Below are positions 42,178 to 51,164 of a stretch of 64,000 nt of DNA, piece by piece. Within the stretch, counting starts at the first letter, position 1; every line of letters begins with the position of its first letter. Source of the DNA: Bacteroidales bacterium (lineage in GTDB: Bacteria; Bacteroidota; Bacteroidia; Bacteroidales; WCHB1-69); contig JAIKWD010000012.1 of NCBI GenBank assembly GCA_024685175.1, positions 62,001 through 126,000 on the forward strand. The letters are read 5' to 3'. Under the pieces are notes generated by a model, which was given only the letters and a program-made list of their open reading frames with translations, did no database searches and was not told where the DNA came from. Made by a program: the position numbers and the translations under genes.

Positions 42178-43407
42178 TTATTCAAACCGGACCGCGTTCA
42201 CCGGCGTGATCTTCCTGCTCACCACCCAGGCGGGCAGCACCAACACCAACATACAAACCGCAAACACACCAACGTTGAGGAGCAGCACCGACAGCCAGTC
42301 GAACTGGATGGGCACGAAATCAACATAATAGGTATCGGGGTTGAGTTTGAGCAAATGGAATTTTTGTTGCAATGCACCGAATATCAGCGCAATGACATCG
42401 CCAACCAACATTCCCTTGAGCAGAATGTCGGCGGCCACGAGCATAAAAGTGCCCGTCACCTGCTTGGTCTTCATCCCCAAAGTCTTCATAATACCGATGG
42501 TGGGCGTCTGCTCCAACACCACTATGAAGAAAATGGACATCATCGTGACGATGCAGACACAAATGGTGATGATGAGCAACACGGCTACGTTGGTGTCGAA
42601 AAGGGCAATCCACTCAAAGATTTCGGGATAGATTTGCTTGACGGTTTCCGCTTTGAGGGTGTAATCGATACGATGGTGGATTTGGTCGCCCATTCGGTCA
42701 ATGTCGTCGTAATCGCGGATCAGAACTTCCACCCCGCTGACCAAACTATCGTTCCAGTCGTTGAGTTTTTGCACGTGACGCAGGTCGACAAGGGCGTACA
42801 TATTGTCGTATTCAGGCAGGCCGGTTTCGTAGATGCCTGCCACGGTGAAACTGCGTTGGCGCGGCGGGTCTTGCACAAAATACGTGTGCACCTTGTCGCC
42901 CACCTTGAGTTGTAACTTGTTCGACATCCGCTTGGAGATGACGATATGGTTGTCGGGTACGGTGTCCGCAAGGCCAAACGTGTCGCCTTCAACCAGACAG
43001 GGCTGGAAGAAGTCCCACGAGAAAGTCTCGTCCACGCCCTTGAGCACCACCCCTTCCACCTGATCGGCGGTTTTGACGATACCCACCTTGGTGGCGAAGT
43101 TCTGTAGCACAGCCACTTGCGGGTCGTTTTGCAGACTCAGGATGCTGGCGTTTCGTTTGTTGATGGGCACCTGCTCAAAAGAGTAGTTTTGGTCGAAGTT
43201 CGTGATGCGGATGTGCGATCCCATCGCGATGACCTTATCGCGGATCTCTTGTTTGTAGCCGTGGGTGATGCCAATGGCTATCATCATAATGATCAAGCCG
43301 AGCGACACGCCAGCCACCGACAGGTACACGATGGGGCGCGCCAACCTATCCCCTTTATCCTTAAGGATGCGGCGGGCCAACAGAAAATTCAGGGAGAAAC
43401 GCGACAT
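42178..43407 (-). CDS. FtsX-like ABC transporter permease (LolC/LolE type)
   Basis: 409 aa, four TM, GIMKTLGMKTKQVTGTFMLVAADILLKGMLVGD. Confidence 0.88.
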   Translation of the reverse strand: MSRFSLNFLLARRILKDKGDRLARPIVYLSVAGVSLGLIIMMIAIGITHGYKQEIRDKVIAMGSHIRITNFDQNYSFEQVPINKRNASILSLQNDPQVAVLQNFATKVGIVKTADQVEGVVLKGVDETFSWDFFQPCLVEGDTFGLADTVPDNHIVISKRMSNKLQLKVGDKVHTYFVQDPPRQRSFTVAGIYETGLPEYDNMYALVDLRHVQKLNDWNDSLVSGVEVLIRDYDDIDRMGDQIHHRIDYTLKAETVKQIYPEIFEWIALFDTNVAVLLIITICVCIVTMMSIFFIVVLEQTPTIGIMKTLGMKTKQVTGTFMLVAADILLKGMLVGDVIALIFGALQQKFHLLKLNPDTYYVDFVPIQFDWLSVLLLNVGVFAVCMLVLVLPAWVVSRKITPVNAVRFE

Positions 43408-43419
43408 AGTCCCTTCGTT

Positions 43420-44007
43420 TTACAAGTCCACAGTGACGCCGAGACGGGCGAACATAGGCAGGAACTTGTTATAGTAGTCGTTTTTGGACTGCACAGGGTA
43501 GATGACATACTGTGCGTACAAGCCAACGATTTCGGTCAAACGGGTTTGGAAACCGATGCCAAGGGCGAGCGCGTGGATGTTGCGACGAATCGGGGTCGAG
43601 TAGTCGTAAAATCCGTTTGCGTCTTGCGCGAAGGTGGGATAATTGAGAAACTCGTAACCCACATGGCCTATGAGATAGTTAGCGATAATGGCTTCGGCGA
43701 AGGCGGTGGCTCCCGCAGAGTGCAACACCTTGTCGTTGCCATAGTCGTATGTCATCTCGTAGCGTGGACCCACGCCGAAACGGAGCCAGCGCGTAGCATA
43801 CGCACCTCCTTCGAGACCAAGGGCGAACTTGGAGCCGAAGTTGGAGTTGATGTTGCCACCCAAAAAGAACTTGACGTTTCGCTCTGTCTGCTGAGCATTG
43901 TTGGCGTTGCGTGCTCCGGTGCGTAAGGTTCTGGGTACTTGCGTGTTTTGTGCACCGACGGCACCCACAAGCAACAAAACAAACAGGATGGTGATTATTT
44001 TTTTCAT
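43420..44007 (-). CDS. Outer-membrane beta-barrel protein
   Basis: 195 aa, signal peptide, FFLGGNINSNFGSKFALGLEGGAYATRWLRFGVGPRYE. Confidence 0.7.
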   Translation of the reverse strand: MKKIITILFVLLLVGAVGAQNTQVPRTLRTGARNANNAQQTERNVKFFLGGNINSNFGSKFALGLEGGAYATRWLRFGVGPRYEMTYDYGNDKVLHSAGATAFAEAIIANYLIGHVGYEFLNYPTFAQDANGFYDYSTPIRRNIHALALGIGFQTRLTEIVGLYAQYVIYPVQSKNDYYNKFLPMFARLGVTVDL

Positions 44008-44031
44008 TGTTGTATATTTTGGCTAGAAAAA

Positions 44032-44090
44032 GGTGCCTTCGACAAGCTCAGACACAGACTGGACCGGTGTTTGAGCTTGTCGAGACCACC
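44032..44090. repeat. Inverted repeat with CTCGACAAGCTCA-type arms
   Basis: GGTGCCTTCGACAAGCTCAGACAC / GTGTTTGAGCTTGTCGAGACCACC, 24-nt arms with 4 mismatches, 11-nt loop. Confidence 0.8.
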
Positions 44091-44095
44091 CATTG

Positions 44096-45103
44096 CTAGA
44101 ACTTGTTGCCAGCGGCTTGGCAAGCGGTGATGGCCACAAGACTGACGATGTCTTCCACGGAGCAACCGCGAGACAGGTCGTTGATAGGCGCTGCCATACC
44201 CTGCATGACGGGTCCGATGGCGTCTGCGCCAGCCATACGCTGCACTAACTTGTAAGCGATGTTGCCGACTTCAAGAGAGGGAAACACCAGCACATTGGCC
44301 TTGCCGGCGACCGGGCTGCCCGGAGCCTTCTTGGCGGCCACTTCGGGAATGATGGCGGCATCGGCTTGCAAGTCGCCGTCAATCACCAAGTTCGGATCCA
44401 TCTCCTTGGCGATGCGGGTCGCATTGACCACCTTGTCCACGAGTTCGTGCTTGGCAGAACCCTTGGTAGAGAAACTCAGCATAGCCACTCTCGGCTCAAT
44501 GCCGGCAATGGTGCGGGCGGTCTGGGCGGTAACCACAGCGATCTGGGCCAGCTTATTCTCGTCCGTGTTGGGATCGGCAGCACAGTCTGCAAACACCATA
44601 ATACCGTCGTCACCCCATTTCTTGTCAGGGAAGCACATAATGAATGCGCCGGACACAACAGAGATGCCAGGGAGGGTCTTCACAATCTGGAAGGCGGGAC
44701 GAAGCACGTCGCCCGTGGCATGTTGCGCACCGGTGACTTCACCATCGGCATCGCCGTTCTTGATCAACAAAGTGCCCAAATACAAGGGATCTTCCACCAA
44801 CTTGCGGGCTTCCTCAATAGTCATACCCTTCTTCTTGCGGATCTCGCAGAGCATTTCAGCATAGTATTCTTTCTTGGGGTTGTCCATCGGGTCGATAACC
44901 TCGGCCTTGCCGATGTTCTTCAAACCCCATTCTGCGGCTTGGGCCTCGATCTTGGCCTTGTTACCCAACAGGATGATACCGGCATATCCTTTATCCAAGA
45001 TGATGTCAGCAGCTTTCATTGTTCTTTCTTCTTCGCCTTCAGCCAAGACAATACGCTTTTTGGCTTCGATGGCATTTGCTTTGATTTTGTCAATTAAATT
45101 CAT
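44096..45103 (-). CDS. pta: Phosphate acetyltransferase
   Basis: 335 aa; RIVLAEGEEERTMKAADIILDKGYAGIILLGNK; NVLVFPSLEVGNIAYKLVQRMAGADAIGPVMQGMAAPINDLSRGC. Confidence 0.94.
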   Translation of the reverse strand: MNLIDKIKANAIEAKKRIVLAEGEEERTMKAADIILDKGYAGIILLGNKAKIEAQAAEWGLKNIGKAEVIDPMDNPKKEYYAEMLCEIRKKKGMTIEEARKLVEDPLYLGTLLIKNGDADGEVTGAQHATGDVLRPAFQIVKTLPGISVVSGAFIMCFPDKKWGDDGIMVFADCAADPNTDENKLAQIAVVTAQTARTIAGIEPRVAMLSFSTKGSAKHELVDKVVNATRIAKEMDPNLVIDGDLQADAAIIPEVAAKKAPGSPVAGKANVLVFPSLEVGNIAYKLVQRMAGADAIGPVMQGMAAPINDLSRGCSVEDIVSLVAITACQAAGNKF

Positions 45104-45153
45104 ACAATTATGTTTTTTTAATTAATGTCTGTTTCAATGTGTTTTGTTTGGCA

Positions 45154-45175
45154 TTGAGACGCTATACACAGCGTC
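45154..45175. repeat. Perfect hairpin GAGACGCT-ATACAC-AGCGTCTC
   Basis: 8-bp perfect arms, 6-nt loop, intergenic between tdk and pta. Confidence 0.65.
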
Positions 45176-45263
45176 TCTGGCCTATCCACCAACACGATCG
45201 CTTCTCAATATTGTTTATGCATATTGGACTCTACTCCTTTAATATATCCCTACTACCCAGCAA

Positions 45264-45291
45264 ATCACCAATTCCTCATTCCTCATTCCCC
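45264..45291. repeat. 7-nt-phased degenerate array (ATTCCTC type) overlapping the tdk 3' end
   Basis: ATCACCA ATTCCTC ATTCCTC ATTCCCC. Confidence 0.6.
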
Positions 45292-45866
45292 TTCGCGGCC
45301 TCGAAACAATGTCTGCACAACGGCTCATACGCATCCTTTTCACCCAACAACACCTGATCTTTTGATGCGACAATACGATGGGAATAGTTCGCCAGGTCGC
45401 CGCAATGGGTACAGATAGCGTGCTGCTTGCTCACATATTCGGCCACGGCCATCAGTTTGGGCATCGGGCCAAAGGGATTACCCAGATAGTCCATATCCAA
45501 CCCGCTGACAATCACACGGATACCCGCGTTGGCCAAGGTATTGCACACATCCACGACACCATCGTCAAAAAACTGCACCTCATCGATGGCCACCACTTCT
45601 ACGGACTCCATATTCACATAGAGCAGAATTTCCGAAGAGTTGTGTACGGGGGTGGAGACGCGGGAGTTCTCATTGTGGGAAACCACATCCACATCGTCGT
45701 AACGCACGTCTATAGCCGGTTTGAAGAGCTCTATCTGCTGGTGCGCAAATTCGGCCCGGCGGATGCGGCGCAACAGTTCTTCGGTCTTACCAGAAAACAT
45801 CGAGCCACAGATCACTTCGATCCATCCTTTCTTACTGCTTCTATTTGCTTTATTTTCTAAAAACAT
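45276..45866 (-). CDS. tdk: Thymidine kinase
   Basis: GWIEVICGSMFSGKTEELLRRIRRAEFA; VVAIDEVQFFD; CTHC/CRHC zinc ligands. Confidence 0.95.
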   Translation of the reverse strand: MFLENKANRSSKKGWIEVICGSMFSGKTEELLRRIRRAEFAHQQIELFKPAIDVRYDDVDVVSHNENSRVSTPVHNSSEILLYVNMESVEVVAIDEVQFFDDGVVDVCNTLANAGIRVIVSGLDMDYLGNPFGPMPKLMAVAEYVSKQHAICTHCGDLANYSHRIVASKDQVLLGEKDAYEPLCRHCFEAAKGNEE

Positions 45867-45964
45867 CTGTCAAGCCGATTAAAGAATTTTGTATTTTTGG
45901 CCGATTTTTTGAGCCGCAAAATTAACAATATTTGCGCACCTTTTCACCATTAACCCTCAATAAA

Positions 45965-46867
45965 ATGCAAAATTCTTTCAAACAAATTGATGAATTAATT
46001 GATAATCTTCTGGTTATCAGCAAAGAGAACGTTCAACTGCCCAAGATAGAGAAAGATATCTTGATGGAGAAACTTCGTATGCTGTATGTGCAATTACAGG
46101 CCGCCGAAGAGGTTGAGCCCGTAGTGGTAGAAGAAGAAAAAAAGGAATATGAAGTGCAAAAGGGAATCGAAGACGATGTAGATTTGTTCTTTGATACCGA
46201 CCACGAGAGTTATGGTGCACCGTTAACGCCCGAAGCGCTGAGAATTGCTGTCGAGGTTGAATCCGACCCCGAATTGCCCTTGGATGAGCCCAAAGCGTCC
46301 GAGCCCGAGCGCGTACCCGAAGCCAAAGCCACCCGCGAAGCGAGCAAGCCTGACAAGCTGATAGAACCGGAGCCTATCCAACAAGATGACGAAGACGACC
46401 TTCTTCAATTCATCCCGAAACCGGAACCCAAACCTCAGCCAAAGCCGGAGTCGAAGGTTGAACCTAAACTAACTCCCCAACCGGAGCCGAAGCCGGAGAC
46501 TCCCAAGGCGACGCCTTCCGTGGCCGCCCAACAAAAGCCGCAAGTTGCCCAAACGGGTTCGCTTCGTTCGCTCAACGACCTGTTCAACAAACAACAAGAA
46601 GACCGTTCCCTAGGCACACAGTTCCAACACGCCAAGGTGGGCGATTTGACGAAGGCCATTTCCATCAACGACAAGTTCACCTACATCAAAGAGTTGTTCA
46701 ACAACAAGGGCGAAGAGTTCAGCGCCGCCATCCAACAACTGAATCAGTGCGCCAATATGGATCAGGCGTTCGATTGCCTGGAAGGTCTGAAAAAGAAATA
46801 CTATTGGGATTCCACGGCTACCGCATATCTTTCTTTGTGTGATTTGCTTCGCAGAAAATATTTGTAA
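45965..46867 (+). CDS. Hypothetical protein: coiled N-terminus, PK/PE-rich linker, conserved-looking helical C-terminus
   Basis: Start MQNSFKQIDELIDNL; PKPEPKPQPKPESKVEPKL linker; C-terminal ISINDKFTYIKELFNNKGEEFSAAIQQL. Confidence 0.75.
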   Translation: MQNSFKQIDELIDNLLVISKENVQLPKIEKDILMEKLRMLYVQLQAAEEVEPVVVEEEKKEYEVQKGIEDDVDLFFDTDHESYGAPLTPEALRIAVEVESDPELPLDEPKASEPERVPEAKATREASKPDKLIEPEPIQQDDEDDLLQFIPKPEPKPQPKPESKVEPKLTPQPEPKPETPKATPSVAAQQKPQVAQTGSLRSLNDLFNKQQEDRSLGTQFQHAKVGDLTKAISINDKFTYIKELFNNKGEEFSAAIQQLNQCANMDQAFDCLEGLKKKYYWDSTATAYLSLCDLLRRKYL

Positions 46868-46869
46868 TA

Positions 46870-47361
46870 ATGAGTAGAGGTTTTGTCAAGGAAGGCGATC
46901 AGGAAGAGACGCCGATGGTGCCCCCACGCGCATTCCTGCCCGCTGGCGTGGTCAACTATGTGACCCCGACAGGGATGGAACTGCTGATGCAGGAGCGTCA
47001 GGACCTTCTCGATGAACGCGACGCCATCGCCACTGGCGGACAAGAGTCCGATGCCCGCGTGCAACGCAACTTCATCAATGCCAAACTGGAATTGTTGGAG
47101 AACCGCATCAAGATTGCCAAAGTGATGCAACCAACAGGCAAAAAGGACGAGATCGCCTTTGGCTCCATCGTCTCCATCCGGATGAACGGCGAGGAGATGA
47201 CTTTGCAGATCACCGGCGTGGATGAAGCTAACGCCGCCAAGGGCAAAATCCCATTTACCTCCCCGATGGCCAAAGGTCTGTTCGGCCATCATATAGGCGA
47301 CATCTTCGATATCAAGATTCCCACCGGACTGAAAACCATCAAGGTTTTGGACATCAAGTGA
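46870..47361 (+). CDS. GreA/GreB-family elongation factor (second gre paralog)
   Basis: 163 aa; VTPTGMELLMQERQDLLDERDAI; FGSIVSIRMNGEEMTLQITGVDEAN...SPMAKGLFGHHIGDIFDI. Confidence 0.85.
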   Translation: MSRGFVKEGDQEETPMVPPRAFLPAGVVNYVTPTGMELLMQERQDLLDERDAIATGGQESDARVQRNFINAKLELLENRIKIAKVMQPTGKKDEIAFGSIVSIRMNGEEMTLQITGVDEANAAKGKIPFTSPMAKGLFGHHIGDIFDIKIPTGLKTIKVLDIK

Positions 47362-47369
47362 CACAAAAA

Positions 47370-47396
47370 AAAAGGCGACCCAAATGGTCGCCTTTT
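47370..47396. terminator. Bidirectional terminator between convergent genes
   Basis: AAAAGGCGACC CAAAT GGTCGCCTTTT. Confidence 0.85.
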
Positions 47397-47414
47397 CTAT
47401 AACTTGCATTAGGA

Positions 47415-48515
47415 CTATGCCTCTTGATCTTGGCTGTGCACCAACTTGTCGTCAATGAAGATACGACCGCAGGCTTCGCAGACGATGATCTTCTTGTGCA
47501 GGGCGATGTCCAATTGGCGTTGAGGCGGAATCTTGCTGAAGCAACCACCACAGGCGTCACGCTCAATCTTCACGATGGCCAAACCATTATGGGCGCTTTT
47601 GCGGATACGCTCGAAAGCGGTGAGGAGACGTTGATCAACTTTAGCCTTCAACACATCGGCTTGTTGCAGCAATTCTTCCTCTTCCTTCTCGGTATCGGCC
47701 ACGATGACTTCCAATTCCGATTTCTTTTGGTTCAGCACCTCTTCCAACTCTTCGAGTTTCACCTTGGTTTCTTCGATTTGGGCCTCTTTTTCTACAATCT
47801 CAGCCTCATATTTTACTTTATGCTTGTCAGAAACCTGAATCTCAAGATTCTGATATTCGATTTCCTTGCTCAAAGACTCGTACTCGCGATTGTTTCGCAC
47901 ATTGTTCTGCTGCTCTTCATATTTCTTGATGGCAGCAAAAGCCTCTTCTTTCTTGGTGTTTTCAGAAGCGATCTTCGTCTTAAGGTTTTCTATTTCATCT
48001 TGGAACTTCGCAATACGGGTGCGCTTACCTTCACATTCGTCTTCATTGTCACGAATTTCTTCTGGAAGCTCACCACGAATCATGCGAATATCATCAATCT
48101 TAGTGCAAATTTGTTGCAAGTTGTACAAGGAAAGCAACTTTTGTTCAATGGAAAGTTCCTCGGCAGTGCCCTGTGTGTCTTCGTGTTTCTTCACTTCCAC
48201 TACACCGTCGGAGGTCTTTTCTACCGTAACATCATCATTCAAGACGGTAGGGGTTTCAACTTCAACTACCTTTATCTTGGCCGGAGCTTTTTTGGTAGCA
48301 GGCTTCTTCTCTGCAGTCTTCGGTTCAGCCGCTTTCTTTTCTGCGGTCTTTGCAGACGCCTTCTTGGCCGGAGCCTTCTTGGCAACGGTCTCTTTCTTTT
48401 CCGTCTCTTTCTTGGTTTCTTTCTTTACGGCGGCCTTTTTGGCAGTGGTTTTCTTGGTTTTAGGTTCTTCTACCTTCTCGGCAGCTTTTTTTTCTGTAGC
48501 TTTCTTTGTAGCCAT
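47415..48515 (-). CDS. C4 zinc-ribbon / coiled-coil (CT398-like) protein with Lys/Ala-rich N-terminal extension
   Basis: N-terminal KKATEKKAAEK...KKAPAKKASAK; C-terminal CGGCFSKIPPQRQLDIALHKKIIVCEACGRIF. Confidence 0.88.
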   Translation of the reverse strand: MATKKATEKKAAEKVEEPKTKKTTAKKAAVKKETKKETEKKETVAKKAPAKKASAKTAEKKAAEPKTAEKKPATKKAPAKIKVVEVETPTVLNDDVTVEKTSDGVVEVKKHEDTQGTAEELSIEQKLLSLYNLQQICTKIDDIRMIRGELPEEIRDNEDECEGKRTRIAKFQDEIENLKTKIASENTKKEEAFAAIKKYEEQQNNVRNNREYESLSKEIEYQNLEIQVSDKHKVKYEAEIVEKEAQIEETKVKLEELEEVLNQKKSELEVIVADTEKEEEELLQQADVLKAKVDQRLLTAFERIRKSAHNGLAIVKIERDACGGCFSKIPPQRQLDIALHKKIIVCEACGRIFIDDKLVHSQDQEA

Positions 48516-48546
48516 ATTATCTCTTAATTATTTGATTATCAGATAT

Positions 48547-49341
48547 CTATAAATACAAAACCTCTAAAATATCCATTTTAGAAATAGAGGCGGCAAAAGT
48601 AGTAAATTTTTCTTTTAATGCCTTATAAATAATTTCTTTAATAAAAAACTCTCCTTCATAGTGACCAATATCGGCAATGAGCATACGATTTTCGGCCTTA
48701 AAGAAGTCGTGGTACTTTATATCCCCGGACACATAGGCATCGGCTCCAGCGTATAATGCCGTTTCAATAAAGGAAGCTCCACCTCCGCCGCACACAGCCA
48801 CTTTCACAATCTTTTTCTCCATATCGCCCCGATATCTCAACGTCTTCAAGCCCATTTTCTCCTTGACGTAATGCAAGAAATCAAGGGTTGGCATCGGCTC
48901 CGGCAAGCAACCAATCCTACCCAACCCGTTGTGTTCCGCCAGTTCATCGAGCGTTGTGGGCACGAGCACTTGCACATTTTGCAAGCCCAACTTCTCGGCA
49001 AAGACATCGTTGCCTCCGCCTTGCGCGCTGTCGATATTGGTGTGCATGGAGTAAAGTACCATATTGTGTCCCAGCGCCTTACAAATGACAGCCCCCACGC
49101 GATTGGTGGGCTCTATCTTGCAAATACCCCGGCGCAGCATTAACGGATGATGTGACACCACCAAATTGGCATTCATGGCCAACGCTTCGTCAATGACCTT
49201 TTCGGACATCTCGAAACAAACCAACACACCCGTAATTTCTTGTTCCACGTCGCCGCATTGCACTCCGCAGTTGTCAAAGTCTTCTTGCAAACACAGTGGA
49301 AATTTTTCTTCCAAATAAGAGGTTACTTCTTTTATTTTCAT
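48547..49341 (-). CDS. Nif3-like dinuclear metal centre protein
   Basis: Start MKIKEVTSYLEEKFPL at 49341; VVSHHPLML; SMHTNIDSAQGGGND; CGGGGASFIE; DIGHYEGE. Confidence 0.92.
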   Translation of the reverse strand: MKIKEVTSYLEEKFPLCLQEDFDNCGVQCGDVEQEITGVLVCFEMSEKVIDEALAMNANLVVSHHPLMLRRGICKIEPTNRVGAVICKALGHNMVLYSMHTNIDSAQGGGNDVFAEKLGLQNVQVLVPTTLDELAEHNGLGRIGCLPEPMPTLDFLHYVKEKMGLKTLRYRGDMEKKIVKVAVCGGGGASFIETALYAGADAYVSGDIKYHDFFKAENRMLIADIGHYEGEFFIKEIIYKALKEKFTTFAASISKMDILEVLYL

Positions 49342-49359
49342 TTCTGTATTGTTTGAGTC

Positions 49360-49369
49360 GCAAAGATAC
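49360..49369 (-). promoter_or_regulatory. -7 element for the Nif3-like gene
   Basis: GTATCTTTGC on minus strand. Confidence 0.55.
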
Positions 49370-49381
49370 AATTTTATATAA

Positions 49382-49416
49382 AAAGGCGGGGCCTTCCTAT
49401 GGAAAGTCCCGCCTTT
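49382..49416 (-). terminator. Terminator of the POT transporter gene
   Basis: 16-position stem AAAGGCGGGGCCTTCC / GGAAAGTCCCGCCTTT with one mismatch and one G-T pair. Confidence 0.8.
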
Positions 49417-49426
49417 ATTAATAATA

Positions 49427-49447
49427 GTTATCTGCTAACGGCTATTA
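49427..49447. repeat. 7-nt-phased array (GCTAACG type) at the POT gene stop codon
   Basis: GTTATCT GCTAACG GCTATTA; on the minus strand TAA stop then TAG, TAG, TAA at 7-nt spacing. Confidence 0.6.
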
Positions 49448-51124
49448 TTGTGTGACGCGCTCGAGCCACTTCACCATACCGAGCATTACGCCCATGGAGA
49501 TGAGGCAGACGACGGCAAACACCAGCCAGCAATATTTGATGGGCCAAGCGTTGTACATCACGGGGCCGATCCAGAGGAAAATATTGCCCACTGCTGTGGC
49601 ACCAAGCCAGAGGCCCTGACACAAACCGACCATGTGGCGCGGGGCGACCTTGGAGACGAAGGACAATCCCAGCGGGGAGATAAACAACTCAGCTACAGTC
49701 AGGAAGAAATAGGTAACCAACAGCACCCACCAACCTGACTTGGCCAAACCTGCAGCGCCCATAGCCGCCTGATCCATACCTCTGAAAGTCTCGGCGGAAG
49801 GATAATTGCACACAGCTGACAGTGCCATCAGGAAGAGGTAAGCGCAGGCCGCGATACCCATACCGATGGCAATCTTACGAGGCGTTGAGATCTCCTTGCC
49901 TTTTTTCACCAACGAAGCGAAAATAATCATCACGATAGGAGTCAGGATAATGACGAAGAAGGGGTTCAGCGACTGCCAAATCTCAGGTGCAACGGCATCG
50001 GAGTTGACGAAGTCGCGGGCAAAGAAGGAGAGAGACTGTCCGTTCTGATGGAACGAGAACCAGAAGAAAACAGCGATGCCAAGCACTGCGAAGAGAGCAG
50101 CCATACGCTGTTTGATTTCCTTTGCCATGGCGTGTTTTTCTTCGACGGTATATTCAACGACGGTAGCTTTTTTCTCTTTCTTGAGCGGTTGCGGGAATTT
50201 CTTCTTGGTGGACAAGAAGATGGTCAAAGAGACGGCCATAGCAATCACGGAAGCGATGAAGGAGAAGTGGATACCGGAATTGAACACATCGATATAGTTG
50301 GAGGCGAAAGTGAAATTATCCACGAACTGATAACCGGGAAGCATCACTTTGTCGAGGGTCTCGGTGAACTTGGTGCCGCCATCGCCACCTTGTAGAATCT
50401 GATGGCAAAGGGCGGGCATGTCGGCGTTATAGACCAAGTGATGGACTTTAAGCCACCATTCGCGCAGCAAAGGAGCCACAAACGGGGCGATGACGCCGCC
50501 TATGTTGATAAACACGTAGAAAATCTGGAAACCAGAGTCGCGCTTTTCACGGGCTTCTTTCAAGGCTTCGGGGCCTTTCTTTGCAGCCTCTGCCTCAAAC
50601 TCGTCATACATCTTACCCACAATCGCCTGAAGGTTGCCCTTGAAGAGGCCGTTACCAAAGGCTATGCAGAAGAGGGCGACACAAGTGAAAATAAGGATGG
50701 CCCACCATCCGGCGCCAGCGTCCACGATGAAACCACCTTGCTTGCTGAAAAGCGGAATGGCCAAGGCCACATAGCCCAAGGCCATAGTGATGAGTCCAGC
50801 CTGGATGGTCTTGTTATAGTTCTGCGTACGGTCGGCAATGATACCACCCACCAAACTCAACACATAGATACCACAATAGAAAACAGAATAAATGGCTCCT
50901 GCATGAGCATCGGACAAACCGAATTTGGAGACGAGGAAGAGAGCTAGCACTGCATTCATGATGTAGTACCCGAAACGCTCTCCCATATTGCTTAATGCAG
51001 CGGCAATCAACCCCTTGGGATGATTTCGCATGGCTTCGCGTACATAATAAACCAAGAAAGGTATGATGACAATCAAAATACCAATCAAAAAGGTCACGGT
51101 ACGATGTTCTTGAAAAAATGACAT
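49445..51124 (-). CDS. POT/PTR2 family peptide MFS transporter
   Basis: NHPKGLIAAALSNMGERFGYYIMNAVLALFL; FYVFINIGGVIAPFVAPLLRE. Confidence 0.93.
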   Translation of the reverse strand: MSFFQEHRTVTFLIGILIVIIPFLVYYVREAMRNHPKGLIAAALSNMGERFGYYIMNAVLALFLVSKFGLSDAHAGAIYSVFYCGIYVLSLVGGIIADRTQNYNKTIQAGLITMALGYVALAIPLFSKQGGFIVDAGAGWWAILIFTCVALFCIAFGNGLFKGNLQAIVGKMYDEFEAEAAKKGPEALKEAREKRDSGFQIFYVFINIGGVIAPFVAPLLREWWLKVHHLVYNADMPALCHQILQGGDGGTKFTETLDKVMLPGYQFVDNFTFASNYIDVFNSGIHFSFIASVIAMAVSLTIFLSTKKKFPQPLKKEKKATVVEYTVEEKHAMAKEIKQRMAALFAVLGIAVFFWFSFHQNGQSLSFFARDFVNSDAVAPEIWQSLNPFFVIILTPIVMIIFASLVKKGKEISTPRKIAIGMGIAACAYLFLMALSAVCNYPSAETFRGMDQAAMGAAGLAKSGWWVLLVTYFFLTVAELFISPLGLSFVSKVAPRHMVGLCQGLWLGATAVGNIFLWIGPVMYNAWPIKYCWLVFAVVCLISMGVMLGMVKWLERVTQ

Positions 51125-51164
51125 AGTTGTATTATTTAATTAGTAAAAGATTAATTTTTCAGGA

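Noticed and set aside
48580-48612. Promoter-like GGCGGCAAAAGTAG (minus TACTTTTGCC)
   Set aside because: Lies inside the Nif3-like coding sequence near its 3' end; may be chance, and no -33 element is evident.
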